From Zooshikella harenae (lineage in GTDB: Bacteria > Pseudomonadota > Gammaproteobacteria > Pseudomonadales > Zooshikellaceae), in NCBI RefSeq assembly GCF_018837975.1, contig NZ_JAGSOY010000014.1, positions 1-64,000 of the forward strand: 64,000 nucleotides of DNA, given 5' to 3'. Shown piece by piece: positions 26,201 through 33,677 of the stretch. Numbering within the stretch: position 1 is the stretch's first letter; each line of letters opens with the position of its first letter. The position numbers were made by a program, and so were the translations under genes. The notes under the pieces were generated by a model that did not search any database, was not told where the DNA came from, and saw only the letters and a list, made by a program, of their open reading frames with translations.

Positions 26201-28550
26201 GGTTACTGTTCCTGCTCTGGTTAAACTGCTTCAGCAACATCAAGGTGTATCCAAACCGTTGAGAGCGTTGATTATTGATCATCTGGCTGTGATGAAAACG
26301 CCCGAAGCGGTTAAAGGGTTAGCGGCAGTGGATGGTCCATTAAGTGTTTCTGCCTTGCTGCAAGTGGCTAAGGCATATGCAGAGGGAGAGGGTCTGGACC
26401 TTCAACCGCAAAAGGCAATTGGCTACTACCGTAAAGCATTTGCCCTAGAACCCAGAACGGTCCATGAAGCAATGAAGTCTTGGGCTTTGGCACTGCACAA
26501 AGAGGCTCAAGCTGATGCTGAGTCAGCCTATTGGCTGGCAGAATTGTTAGCAGTTGATGATACGGTAGTGGCAGTACCTGCACAGCAATTGTTAGTACCA
26601 CCTGTTTTTTGGTGGCAGCATGCGGCACAGAAGGGCCATGCTCGATCTGCATGGGCCTTAGGGCAGTGGTTGTTGGAGAAGGGTGATCAGTCTATGGCCA
26701 GGTATTGGTTAACAAAGGCTGCAGAACTGGATAAACAGTGGCAAATACCGGCTTTGCAATACTGGTTACGCAGTCAAGATTACCATGTTCAGCAACAAGG
26801 GTTGGCGCAGTTACAGGCGCTGTCTGCTAGTCAACCCGATATTGTCAAGGATGTTGTGGCTGATTTGTTGATTGCGGATAAGCAAGCGGTTGTACCCCCT
26901 TCCAGGGCATTCTTACTCGCACAGTTTTATCAGTTAGGACTGGGTGTTGAGCAGGATGTTGATCTTGCAGCCCATTGGCTGGTTAAAGCCAGTACCAGAG
27001 ACTGGCCTCCATCAGATAACAAGGCTAAGTGGCAAGAGCTGCTTAATTTATTACAGCAATGGCAAAGCCAACAGCAGTTACCAAAGCAGCCAGCTGAACG
27101 AGCCATGGCTGTTCAGCTGGCTGCGGCGGGTAATACGGAAGCCGTTCGCTTGCTCATTGCTCATTACCAACAGGGTCAGGATCAAGCGGCAAATAAGTTG
27201 GCCAGTTTATGGGAGCAGTATTTAGCGGAATTAACAAGGGTACAGCGTTCGGCCAGTGATAATGAAGTTGCTGCGCAGCGGCAGCTGGGTGATTGGTTAG
27301 AGCAGAGTGCCAGTAACGAGTATGTCTTACAGCAATCATTGCTTTGGTATACCAAAGCTGCACAACAGCAGGAACCTTACGCGCAGGTCATGGCGCAATT
27401 GTTAACGGTTATACTGGAACCAGGGCCTTTTGAGCCATTGGATGTGATTGTTCAGTTGGCTAATGAAGAGCACAATCCCTATGCACAGCGAGCACTGGCG
27501 TTGCTGTTTGCTCGACAACATAATTTATTTTCACCTGGCCGGTTTTTGCGAGTAGATATACAACAAGTACTTAACAATATAATGCAGGTAATACAGTCTA
27601 ATCCCGATTTAGTCATACCTTCTTTATTTCCAATAATAGAGCAGGCATATCGGCGATGGCATCAGCAACAGAAAGCCTCAAAAAACCACCAAGATCCCTA
27701 TTTTGAAAAACTGTGGCAATTTTGGCAGCAACAGTGGGAAAAAGGGCAAGGAGCTGCAGCCTATTATCTAGCTCGATTAGCCTGGCAGGAGAAAGAAAAA
27801 GCGACCATGCCCTGGTGGCAGATTATTGATAAAGCGCTTCCTCAGTTACCTGGTGGTTTACTATCGACTGCCTGTGAATTTTTTAGTCACGCAGCCTTGG
27901 AAGCTGACCAATCATTACCGATTGAATCATTCACGACAGCATGGACTATGTGTGAGTTGGATTTGCGGTCTACAGAAGAAGGGATGTATGACCAACAAGG
28001 TGAAGGTGAAAAGCTAGATCTGTCTGCTTCAGATAAAAAGGCTGAGCATAATAGGGACCGTCATAGTAGGAGCAGTGATCACTATAAAAAATCGTTGGCG
28101 CAAAAAATGAGTGAAGAGGTATTATCCACTGCAAAATCCAAGTTTGAAGCATTAAAGCAAGAAATTATTTCATACCAGCAAACACGTCAACAATGGCCAG
28201 ATCCTCCTACCTTTTTTACTGTAGAAAAAGTATCAAAACATTCAGCGTTACGCTGGCAATGGCAAAAGGGCGAGCAACGATTTTCTATGCTGTGGCAACA
28301 GTTGGCACCTGTTCAGGTGACACGAAGCCACCAGGATGCACTTTGGGTTTCTGAGAAACAATTGAAAATACCGGGTACGGCTAACTTATTGCAGTGGCTT
28401 CAACATGAAGAGTCTATGCCCAATCAATTTAAGTTAATATTTCAACATAATGGATTGTTGCATGTGATTTCAATTGAGCAAGAAAATATACCCTTTGATT
28501 GGCTATTACTTCCACTGTCGTATTTATTACCTGAAAAAGCGAATAAATAG
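23250..28550 (+). CDS. Giant exported LRR/Sel1-repeat/HEAT-like protein
   Basis: About 1,766 aa. A signal peptide (cut near LAVAG) is followed by a short leucine-rich-repeat region (about 105-195; NLEGLQLVGVSLNQLTIP, LAYLNIASTSINALPGI). Then comes a mixed domain, an Ig-like unit at about 360-430 (MIKLVGDNGQVLRRRPFEL, GQTDNEGYAVYHIP), a long array of Sel1-type TPR repeats (about 450-910, units such as ALHWYEKSAAQGWVYSQLAL), a HEAT-like block (about 925-1035; MLRIAAVEAIGARGF), and more Sel1 repeats to about 1480. The C-terminus is charged and not recognised. Sel1 arrays are scaffolds for protein-protein contacts; the Ig-like unit resembles those in surface and secretion-spike proteins. ATG 23250 or 23259 both fit. 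Function unknown. Confidence 0.8.
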   Translation: MIVMLRKVNAVIAIVVGIFSWFGLAVAGRIDETTRVVHFAEVNGLFPGFELLPLNQFPAFPKNADVTELVTWIPLLCQQCVLMDEKGQIRWIAVHGQPVISIESLLGLQNLEGLQLVGVSLNQLTIPANWQSLKVLEVNDNPLQKLVGLENLQQLAYLNIASTSINALPGIDQLSQLQFVGMEGTSLALPLRQQITHQLLNNLLPQDDKAETITPGEWVAFSEGEAIIMVMEPNNYFALAKKNKPLLCAPSDVVLSDHHYCTYEINVDRSQPDNIQRIFHVIEWDSMANQLQDFHWPINQLGEQVLQLELTLPGTKQTQVLTFHRRQRAHRAREIFKSKVLLAQEQQVLEQEARQRQPGDAYLMIKLVGDNGQVLRRRPFELEVVGERYEGQTDNEGYAVYHIPWQATHGTLTVQTNLAEDQTTSLEVPLRPMQAKRPTPDFLAKALKGDAAAQFQLAQSYHYGGYFAVNEQDALHWYEKSAAQGWVYSQLALAEHFFTNKKLDKALFWAQSAWQQHQHPDGAYWLAMLMHQQQDEWAESAIHLLEKASEGGSSLAAIQLAKLQLANLITVAWADTAKLLQHAIKLNPQAAEAYWLLAQGVWQGQGGRNKEVTTFKLMLRAGRLGWVSAQRWLGMSALVGWGQPRNLAQSTFWLEKAAAQNDDIAKQWLTGLAAHASTVKTETDRDFQQRLWQIWGLRCWYGIAGEQDLRAAQYWLEKSAELGSTQSYYYLGQLHQQSDRAFEAYRYFQYAARAGNRGAMLQLADLYYQGIQSQHGQFLLAPQPHEAFHWYQEAAKQGEAKAQLILAQWYEQDESLQGTESDIIRLYLQAAAQGEVKAQYALWRWLQTGKESAVVLIPAELARDYLQQAASQGYLKAQRALGQYLMATGQQHAAVDWLEKAAQQGDPYALLDWLSLTAEGKNLAELLISMLETSDNAMLRIAAVEAIGARGFSDSAEALVAYLPNADDALLTAIMATLHKLDQQVTVPALVKLLQQHQGVSKPLRALIIDHLAVMKTPEAVKGLAAVDGPLSVSALLQVAKAYAEGEGLDLQPQKAIGYYRKAFALEPRTVHEAMKSWALALHKEAQADAESAYWLAELLAVDDTVVAVPAQQLLVPPVFWWQHAAQKGHARSAWALGQWLLEKGDQSMARYWLTKAAELDKQWQIPALQYWLRSQDYHVQQQGLAQLQALSASQPDIVKDVVADLLIADKQAVVPPSRAFLLAQFYQLGLGVEQDVDLAAHWLVKASTRDWPPSDNKAKWQELLNLLQQWQSQQQLPKQPAERAMAVQLAAAGNTEAVRLLIAHYQQGQDQAANKLASLWEQYLAELTRVQRSASDNEVAAQRQLGDWLEQSASNEYVLQQSLLWYTKAAQQQEPYAQVMAQLLTVILEPGPFEPLDVIVQLANEEHNPYAQRALALLFARQHNLFSPGRFLRVDIQQVLNNIMQVIQSNPDLVIPSLFPIIEQAYRRWHQQQKASKNHQDPYFEKLWQFWQQQWEKGQGAAAYYLARLAWQEKEKATMPWWQIIDKALPQLPGGLLSTACEFFSHAALEADQSLPIESFTTAWTMCELDLRSTEEGMYDQQGEGEKLDLSASDKKAEHNRDRHSRSSDHYKKSLAQKMSEEVLSTAKSKFEALKQEIISYQQTRQQWPDPPTFFTVEKVSKHSALRWQWQKGEQRFSMLWQQLAPVQVTRSHQDALWVSEKQLKIPGTANLLQWLQHEESMPNQFKLIFQHNGLLHVISIEQENIPFDWLLLPLSYLLPEKANK

Positions 28551-28667
28551 ACAGGGGTACCTCTAAAAATGCGCTTTTTACGTAATAACTGGGTGAGCGC
28601 TTACTTGCACGCACAAAAAAATCCCTATTTTTATAGGTGTTCAAAGTGTTTTGCGCAAATGGTGAAA

Positions 28668-29342
28668 TTAAAAAAATGTCCAAGGTGTGCTATAACGGGC
28701 TAATACCTCTTGGCAAGGTGAGGCTAAAAAACATTGACCTTCTTGTGGTGGGGCACAAAACCTAAGTTGTTGCCCTTGCCAATTAAACTGCAAAACATAA
28801 GCATGAAGGTAGCAACGATCAGCAGGCTCAAGGTTTTTAGGGTAATAACGCAGATCTCCTACAATAGGGGCTCCCAAACTTTTTAGTGCAACACGTATCT
28901 GGTGTGTTTTTCCCGTGAGGGGGTGAATCAGGCACAGACGTTTTCCTGGGGGTAAACTGGTACTGACAAACTCTGTAATGGCTGGGTTATGTTTGGTATG
29001 CAATAGTTTCCAGCTACCATTACGTGTTTTTGTCATATCCCCAATAATTTTTCCTTGTTTCTTTTTGGGACGGCCTGCAGTAATGGCTAAATAATACTTG
29101 GTTATTTGTTGACTACTAAACAGATGGCCAAATGTTTGGGCTGCCTGTTGGCTACGTGCTAAAACTAATAAGCCCGAGGTAACTTGATCAAGCCGGTGAA
29201 CAAGCCATAACGGCGCTGGGTTCCCAAGATGATTTTGTACTAAAGGAATAATACCTGACTGCTCTGACGTTTGATGAACACTCACATTTGCAGGTTTATA
29301 AATAACGTAAAAGTCTGGATGTTCTGAAATAATGTCAAGCAT
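28668..29342 (-). CDS. RluA-family pseudouridine synthase
   Basis: Isomerises uridine to pseudouridine in RNA; 224 aa. Family motifs: FYVIYKPANVSVHQ, the catalytic block LVHRLDQVTSGLLVLA (Asp nucleophile in HRLD), IHPLTGKTHQIRVALKSLG, and APIVGDLRYY. There is no N-terminal S4 domain, so it belongs to the short RluA-like group that includes a TIGR01621-type subfamily; the target base cannot be told. ATG 29342 (MLDIISEHPDF) is preferred to GTG 29363. It converges on the giant Sel1 gene with 117 bp between stops. Confidence 0.85.
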   Translation of the reverse strand: MLDIISEHPDFYVIYKPANVSVHQTSEQSGIIPLVQNHLGNPAPLWLVHRLDQVTSGLLVLARSQQAAQTFGHLFSSQQITKYYLAITAGRPKKKQGKIIGDMTKTRNGSWKLLHTKHNPAITEFVSTSLPPGKRLCLIHPLTGKTHQIRVALKSLGAPIVGDLRYYPKNLEPADRCYLHAYVLQFNWQGQQLRFCAPPQEGQCFLASPCQEVLARYSTPWTFF

Positions 29343-29892
29343 ACAGTAATGACTCGTTACCACTTAAAACAGTTGGCTCAGGTAATAATAAATAAGTACT
29401 CTCAGCAAGTTTTTAACTGTGGACGTTGGTAATGTCAAGATTTATGAAGGGCACAAGGGATTTGTTGTCTGTGTACACCTTTTTGAGAGAAGAGACAGTC
29501 AGTCATTTATGATTGGCCTAAAATACAAATATTGTAGTATTTAAGGGCTAACTTATTTTTTTGATAGTTCGGGGTTAGTTGCATGAGTGATGTATAATGG
29601 TTCGCCAGTATGTTTTATATCGGCAAACTTTTTGTACAGTGTTGTGATGTTTTCATTCTTTAAAAAAATGCATTAAGAGGTGCATGAAAGAGTTTTTTTG
29701 GGGAACTTTTAACAAATAAGCAAATCTACTAGTACTCATACAAAAAAAATATGCTACTATATAAAGCTATGCCTATACTTGTAAGGAGGACTTTATAAGA
29801 GGTATTCAATCATAAATATTATAACTTTATAACCAACATTCATGGTAATGGGTAGAGGATATAAGGCTTGTAATTGACTAAGGAATTTTTTT
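29343..29892. other. AT-rich spacer upstream of the 51-aa gene
   Basis: No gene of normal size in these 550 bp. It must hold the promoter of the pseudouridine synthase gene (minus strand) and that of the small membrane protein (plus strand). A TATAAT hexamer lies at 29593-29598 but without a well-placed -35 box. A nine-codon frame at 29769-29798 contains two consecutive AGG codons and ends 95 bp before the small gene. Confidence 0.3.
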
Positions 29893-30048
29893 ATGAATAA
29901 AACGCTATCTAAAAAACAAAATGATAATGTTAATTTTGTGCTACTAAACAAAACAGTACAGTTTGTCGAAGATGTGACTTATTGGTTGGTTGCTCCAGTA
30001 CTGTTCACTGGTGCCTTAGCTGCTCTCTCTGCGATTCAAATGTCATAA
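29893..30048 (+). CDS. Small single-pass membrane protein, 51 aa
   Basis: A 51-codon frame starts at ATG 29893 with AAGGA nine to ten bases upstream. The first half is polar and basic (MNKTLSKKQNDNVNF), the second half forms one membrane helix (WLVAPVLFTGALAALSAI) and ends IQMS. The combination of a good ribosome-binding site, start codon and sensible membrane topology supports a real gene. I do not recognise a family. It stands alone between the pseudouridine synthase gene and the choline operon; a long palindrome at 30212-30266 follows. Confidence 0.55.
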   Translation: MNKTLSKKQNDNVNFVLLNKTVQFVEDVTYWLVAPVLFTGALAALSAIQMS

Positions 30049-30211
30049 TGGCTTCATGGGCAGTGTTGTAACCCTGTCTTTTCAGCTGTTCCAACTGAAA
30101 CTATCCTCTTGCGGCTAGCCTTAATCCGTTTTCTGGTGAGTTGCACTTATTAGTTGAATCTAATCGTGATTTGTTCTGATAATTTTAGGTCTATGTTGTG
30201 GTGTCAAGACT

Positions 30212-30266
30212 AAACTGAAGTACACCATTTTGATAACCATCATAGGTGTTCTGGGTACTTCAGTTT
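30212..30266. repeat. Inverted repeat between the small ORF and choV
   Basis: AAACTGAAGTAC (30212-30223) and GTACTTCAGTTT (30255-30266) are perfect 12-bp arms; inner ACACC/GGTGT could extend the stem. It lies between the 3' ends of convergent genes, so a bidirectional terminator is likely, although no long T-run follows on either strand. Confidence 0.5.
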
Positions 30267-30326
30267 GCTAATCGTCTGGGTTATTTGTATTAATACGATA
30301 GCTGAGTCGTTAAGATACTCTTTCCT

Positions 30327-31502
30327 TTATGCTGTAGCTAAATGCTTTCCTAAAAAGCCATGATAAAGTTCGCTTTCCGTGATGTAGCCAATGATTTTGT
30401 CTGCTCCTACCACAAAAATATTTTGTCGAGTGGCATTTTTTATGGCAATAATATCCTGCATTGATGTATCTAAAGGTATGGTTGTGGGTAAGCTTTTGAG
30501 TAGCTGAATTGATCGGCCTGGCTGCCAGTGTTGTAAATCGAGCTTTTTCCCTTCTTGGTTAATATAAGCTTGTTGTAGCTTATCGCCATTCACCACTAGC
30601 TGACTATAGTGACCGTTATTGATGGGGACAACTTCTGTTTCAGACGCTTCGTATTGTGTCATTAATGTATTGGCTTTCAATACACCCAGGGGATTTGTAT
30701 GGGCGACAAAGTTACGTACATAATCATTAGCCGGGTGAAGTACAATTTCTTCCGGTGCGCCATGTTGTACGATACACCCATCTTTCATAATGGCAATTTG
30801 CGTTCCGAGTTTTAACGCTTCATCCAGGTCATGACTTACGAATACAATGGTTTTTTGCAATTCAGCCTGGAGAGATAATAACTCGTCTTGTAATTGTTGA
30901 CGAATTAATGGGTCAAGGGCAGAAAAAGGTTCATCCATTAATAGTACAGGTGACTCTGAAGCAAGTGCGCGGGCAAGTCCAACACGTTGACGCATACCTC
31001 CTGATAGTTCATGAGGAAAAGCATTTTTCCATTCAGTTAAGCCAACTAACGACAATTGTTGTGTTACACGTTTGCTTTTTTCTTTTTTGCTGATTTTTTG
31101 TAAGTCTAAACCAAAGGCAACGTTTTCTGCTACGGTGAGCCAAGGCATAAGCGCAAAGCTTTGAAATACCATTGCAATGTGATGCATTCGAATTTCTCGC
31201 TTAAGAGTCGCTGATGCTTCACTGAAGTTTATTTTTTGCTGTTGATAGTCAATTAAAATTTCGCCTCGGGAAATAGTGTTTAGGCCATTAAGGCAGCGGA
31301 GCAGGGTAGATTTACCTGATCCTGATAGTCCCATTAGAACACAAATTTCCCCTTTTTTAATCGTCAGGTTAGCCTGTTGAACGCCAGTGATTAGGCTTGT
31401 TGCTTGTTGAATCTGTTCTCTGGTATACCCTTGGTCAATTAAGGGAAAGGCTTGTTCTGGTCTATCACCAAAAATGACATCTATATTTTTTAACGTAATC
31501 AT
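30327..31502 (-). CDS. choV: Choline ABC transporter, ATP-binding protein ChoV
   Basis: ATPase that powers choline import, 391 aa. It has the ChoV/ProV N-terminal extension (FGDRPEQAFPLIDQGYTREQ), Walker A GLSGSGKS, Q-loop VFQSFALMPW, signature LSGGMRQR, Walker B LLMDEPFSALD and the H-loop VFVSHD. The C-terminal 130 residues are CBS-like (NIFVVGADKIIGYITESEL), which in relatives sense ionic strength. It is the last gene of the betB-betA-choX-choW-choV series, 61 bp after choW. The CBS tail and the neighbours fit osmoprotectant uptake. Confidence 0.9.
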   Translation of the reverse strand: MITLKNIDVIFGDRPEQAFPLIDQGYTREQIQQATSLITGVQQANLTIKKGEICVLMGLSGSGKSTLLRCLNGLNTISRGEILIDYQQQKINFSEASATLKREIRMHHIAMVFQSFALMPWLTVAENVAFGLDLQKISKKEKSKRVTQQLSLVGLTEWKNAFPHELSGGMRQRVGLARALASESPVLLMDEPFSALDPLIRQQLQDELLSLQAELQKTIVFVSHDLDEALKLGTQIAIMKDGCIVQHGAPEEIVLHPANDYVRNFVAHTNPLGVLKANTLMTQYEASETEVVPINNGHYSQLVVNGDKLQQAYINQEGKKLDLQHWQPGRSIQLLKSLPTTIPLDTSMQDIIAIKNATRQNIFVVGADKIIGYITESELYHGFLGKHLATA

Positions 31503-31563
31503 ATGCTCAGGTTCTATTTAAAATTTCGCGATTTTAACGGTCACATTTTTTGATTTTTTGCAC

Positions 31564-32409
31564 TTAAGAGGGTTGTGTGGCCGATTCTTGCTTGAAAAGG
31601 CGGTCAAGCAGGATCGCGATAAGAACGATGGCTAAACCTGCTTCAAAACCTTTTGCGATGTCAACAGTATTGAGGGCGCGGATAACAGGTTTGCCCAGGC
31701 CATCTGCTCCAACCAATGCAGCTATCACCACCATGGACAATGCAAGCATAATGCATTGGGTAATGCCTGCGGCAATACTTGTCATAGCGGCAGGAAGTTC
31801 AACTTTGTACAGGAGTTGTCGTGGGGTACAACCAAATGACTTACCTGCTTCAATTAATTCTTTAGGGACTTCACTAATACCTAAATAGGTTAGGCGGATA
31901 GGTGCGGCTATTGCAAAAATAACGGTTGAAATTAATCCTGGTACCACGCCTAAACCAAAGAGAGTAAGTGTTGGAATTAAATAAACAAAGGTGGGTATGG
32001 TTTGCATCAAGTCAAGCAAAGGGCGTAACACCTGGTATAACCAGGGGTGATGTGCTGCATATATACCCACAGGTGTACCAATCAGCACACAGAAGAAGGT
32101 GGCATATAACACCAGGGCCAGCGTGGTCATGGTGGCATCCCAATAACCTAAATTAAGAATAAGCAATAATGACAGAACCGTATAGATGACGATACCGACT
32201 TTTCTGTGAATCAAGTAAGCCAAACTCGCCATTAAACTAATAAAGATGAGGGGCGGGAACCAAAGTAAAAACTGGGTTAAGGTTTCAATCAACCATTCCA
32301 GGGTGATTGCGGTATAATCAAAAAACCAACTGCCATGTTCAACCAGTAGATCAATAAAGTTTTCCATGTATTGACCTAGTGGAATTTTATATTCAGTAAT
32401 AATGCTCAT
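31564..32409 (-). CDS. choW: Choline ABC transporter, permease ChoW
   Basis: Inner-membrane permease of the ProW/ChoW type, 281 aa with about six to seven helices. The signature is the binding-protein-dependent transport loop LIEAGKSFGCTPRQLLYKVELPAAMTSI (EAA-like), preceded by MQTIPTFVYLIPTLTLFGLG and followed by GADGLGKPVIRALNT. It works with the ATPase ChoV and periplasmic ChoX to import choline. It lies 203 bp after choX; a perfect hairpin at 32538-32558 lies in that gap. No clear Shine-Dalgarno precedes the ATG. Confidence 0.9.
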   Translation of the reverse strand: MSIITEYKIPLGQYMENFIDLLVEHGSWFFDYTAITLEWLIETLTQFLLWFPPLIFISLMASLAYLIHRKVGIVIYTVLSLLLILNLGYWDATMTTLALVLYATFFCVLIGTPVGIYAAHHPWLYQVLRPLLDLMQTIPTFVYLIPTLTLFGLGVVPGLISTVIFAIAAPIRLTYLGISEVPKELIEAGKSFGCTPRQLLYKVELPAAMTSIAAGITQCIMLALSMVVIAALVGADGLGKPVIRALNTVDIAKGFEAGLAIVLIAILLDRLFKQESATQPS

Positions 32410-32537
32410 ACGTTTAATATAATAAAAGTGGTAAATAAATTCCCATGATGCTGTGATTTTTCGAGGCGATTAATTAAGGGCATCGCTAACAATAGTGATA
32501 GAACGACTTAAAGGTGCCCTTATGTTGAAATAGGCGA

Positions 32538-32558
32538 GAGATGCCATATAGGCATCTC
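32538..32558 (-). promoter_or_regulatory. Intercistronic hairpin between choX and choW
   Basis: GAGATGCC (32538-32545), loop ATATA, GGCATCTC (32551-32558): a perfect 8-bp stem lying 55 bp beyond the choX stop. There is no T-run, so rather than a full terminator it is likely a partial terminator or an RNA-stabilising element, of the kind that raises binding-protein output over the membrane components in ABC operons. Confidence 0.45.
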
Positions 32559-32612
32559 CAATAGGGTGTGAGTAAAAATCACTTATGGGAAACATTTTGT
32601 TTGTGGCGCTTA

Positions 32613-33548
32613 CTAGCTTTGTTTTAGTGACTCAGTGACGGCATTATGGCCTGGTTTACCATCAACGGTCTTAATATTTTCTAACCACTGGGTAAGCACC
32701 TTTAGATTGTTACGAAGCCATTGTTTTGATGCTTCTTTGGGGGATAGCCCCTGATTTAATATGCTATCCATAACCGCATTTTCCATAGCGAGGGAAAATT
32801 GCATGTTATTGAGTAGCTGGCCCGCATTAGTACATTCTTGGGCAAAGTTTTTTCTGACATTTGTGTAGACTTCTGCACCACCTAAGTTTGGACCGAAGAA
32901 TTTATCTCCGCCTGGTAAATACACTAAATCAAATTGTGTATTCATCGGATGTGGTTCCCAACCTAAAAATACAATCCATTGGTTTCTTTTTATTGCGCGT
33001 TTGACTTGTGAAAGCATGCCGGCTTCTGATGACTCGACAACTTTAAACTCACCTAGTTTAAATGCGTTTTGGTTAATCATATCTTGAATAATACGATTAC
33101 CATCATTACCTGGCTCTATACCATAAATACGTTGCTGGAATTTATTGGCATACTTGACAATATCCGCAAATGTTTTGACACCTTCTTCATAAACGTAGCG
33201 AGGAACAGCTAATGTATATTTAGCACCCGTTAGGTTTTTGCTTAAAACATCAATAGTGTCTTTTTTCCGGTAAGGGGCGATGTCGTTTTCCATGGTTGGC
33301 ATCCAGTTACCCAAGAACACATCAATATCACCGCTGGCCAGTGATTTATAAGTGACAGGCACTGAGAGCAGCTTTGTTTCAGTTTGATAACCCAGTCCTT
33401 CCAGAATGACAGAGGTTAGGGCTGTGGTTGCGGTAATATCTGTCCAGCCAACATCAGCAAAGCGAATTGTCTTGCACTGATTGTCTGCAGCAACCAGTGA
33501 TGAAAAAAACGTCAAGCTAAGTATAAGTAGTGAGCGTATATAATTCAT
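32613..33548 (-). CDS. choX: Choline-binding periplasmic protein ChoX
   Basis: Substrate-binding protein of the choline importer, 311 aa with a signal peptide cut after SSLVAA. Conserved blocks: IRFADVGWTDITATTAL, DVFLGNWMPTMENDI, AKYTLAVPRYVYEEGV, IYGIEPGNDGNRIIQDMI and WIVFLGWEPHPMN. The Trp and Tyr residues in these blocks are those that form the aromatic box around the choline quaternary ammonium in Sinorhizobium ChoX. It is 129 bp after betA and precedes choW, as in betIBA-choXWV operons. Confidence 0.93.
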   Translation of the reverse strand: MNYIRSLLILSLTFFSSLVAADNQCKTIRFADVGWTDITATTALTSVILEGLGYQTETKLLSVPVTYKSLASGDIDVFLGNWMPTMENDIAPYRKKDTIDVLSKNLTGAKYTLAVPRYVYEEGVKTFADIVKYANKFQQRIYGIEPGNDGNRIIQDMINQNAFKLGEFKVVESSEAGMLSQVKRAIKRNQWIVFLGWEPHPMNTQFDLVYLPGGDKFFGPNLGGAEVYTNVRKNFAQECTNAGQLLNNMQFSLAMENAVMDSILNQGLSPKEASKQWLRNNLKVLTQWLENIKTVDGKPGHNAVTESLKQS

Positions 33549-33677
33549 AACGTCCTCTTGAAATTATTTTCTCTCAATTGAAATTGTTGGGTCACGTTAT
33601 TTATAACTCCCTCATTGAGGGTATATTGTTGGTGACAAATTGAGAGATAGCCGCATTGGTTGATCATGCTTATTTAT

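Noticed and set aside
29769..29798. Nine-codon leader peptide with tandem AGG Arg codons
   Set aside because: No convincing ribosome-binding site and no alternative stem structures were seen; the AGGAGG is as likely chance or a stray Shine-Dalgarno.
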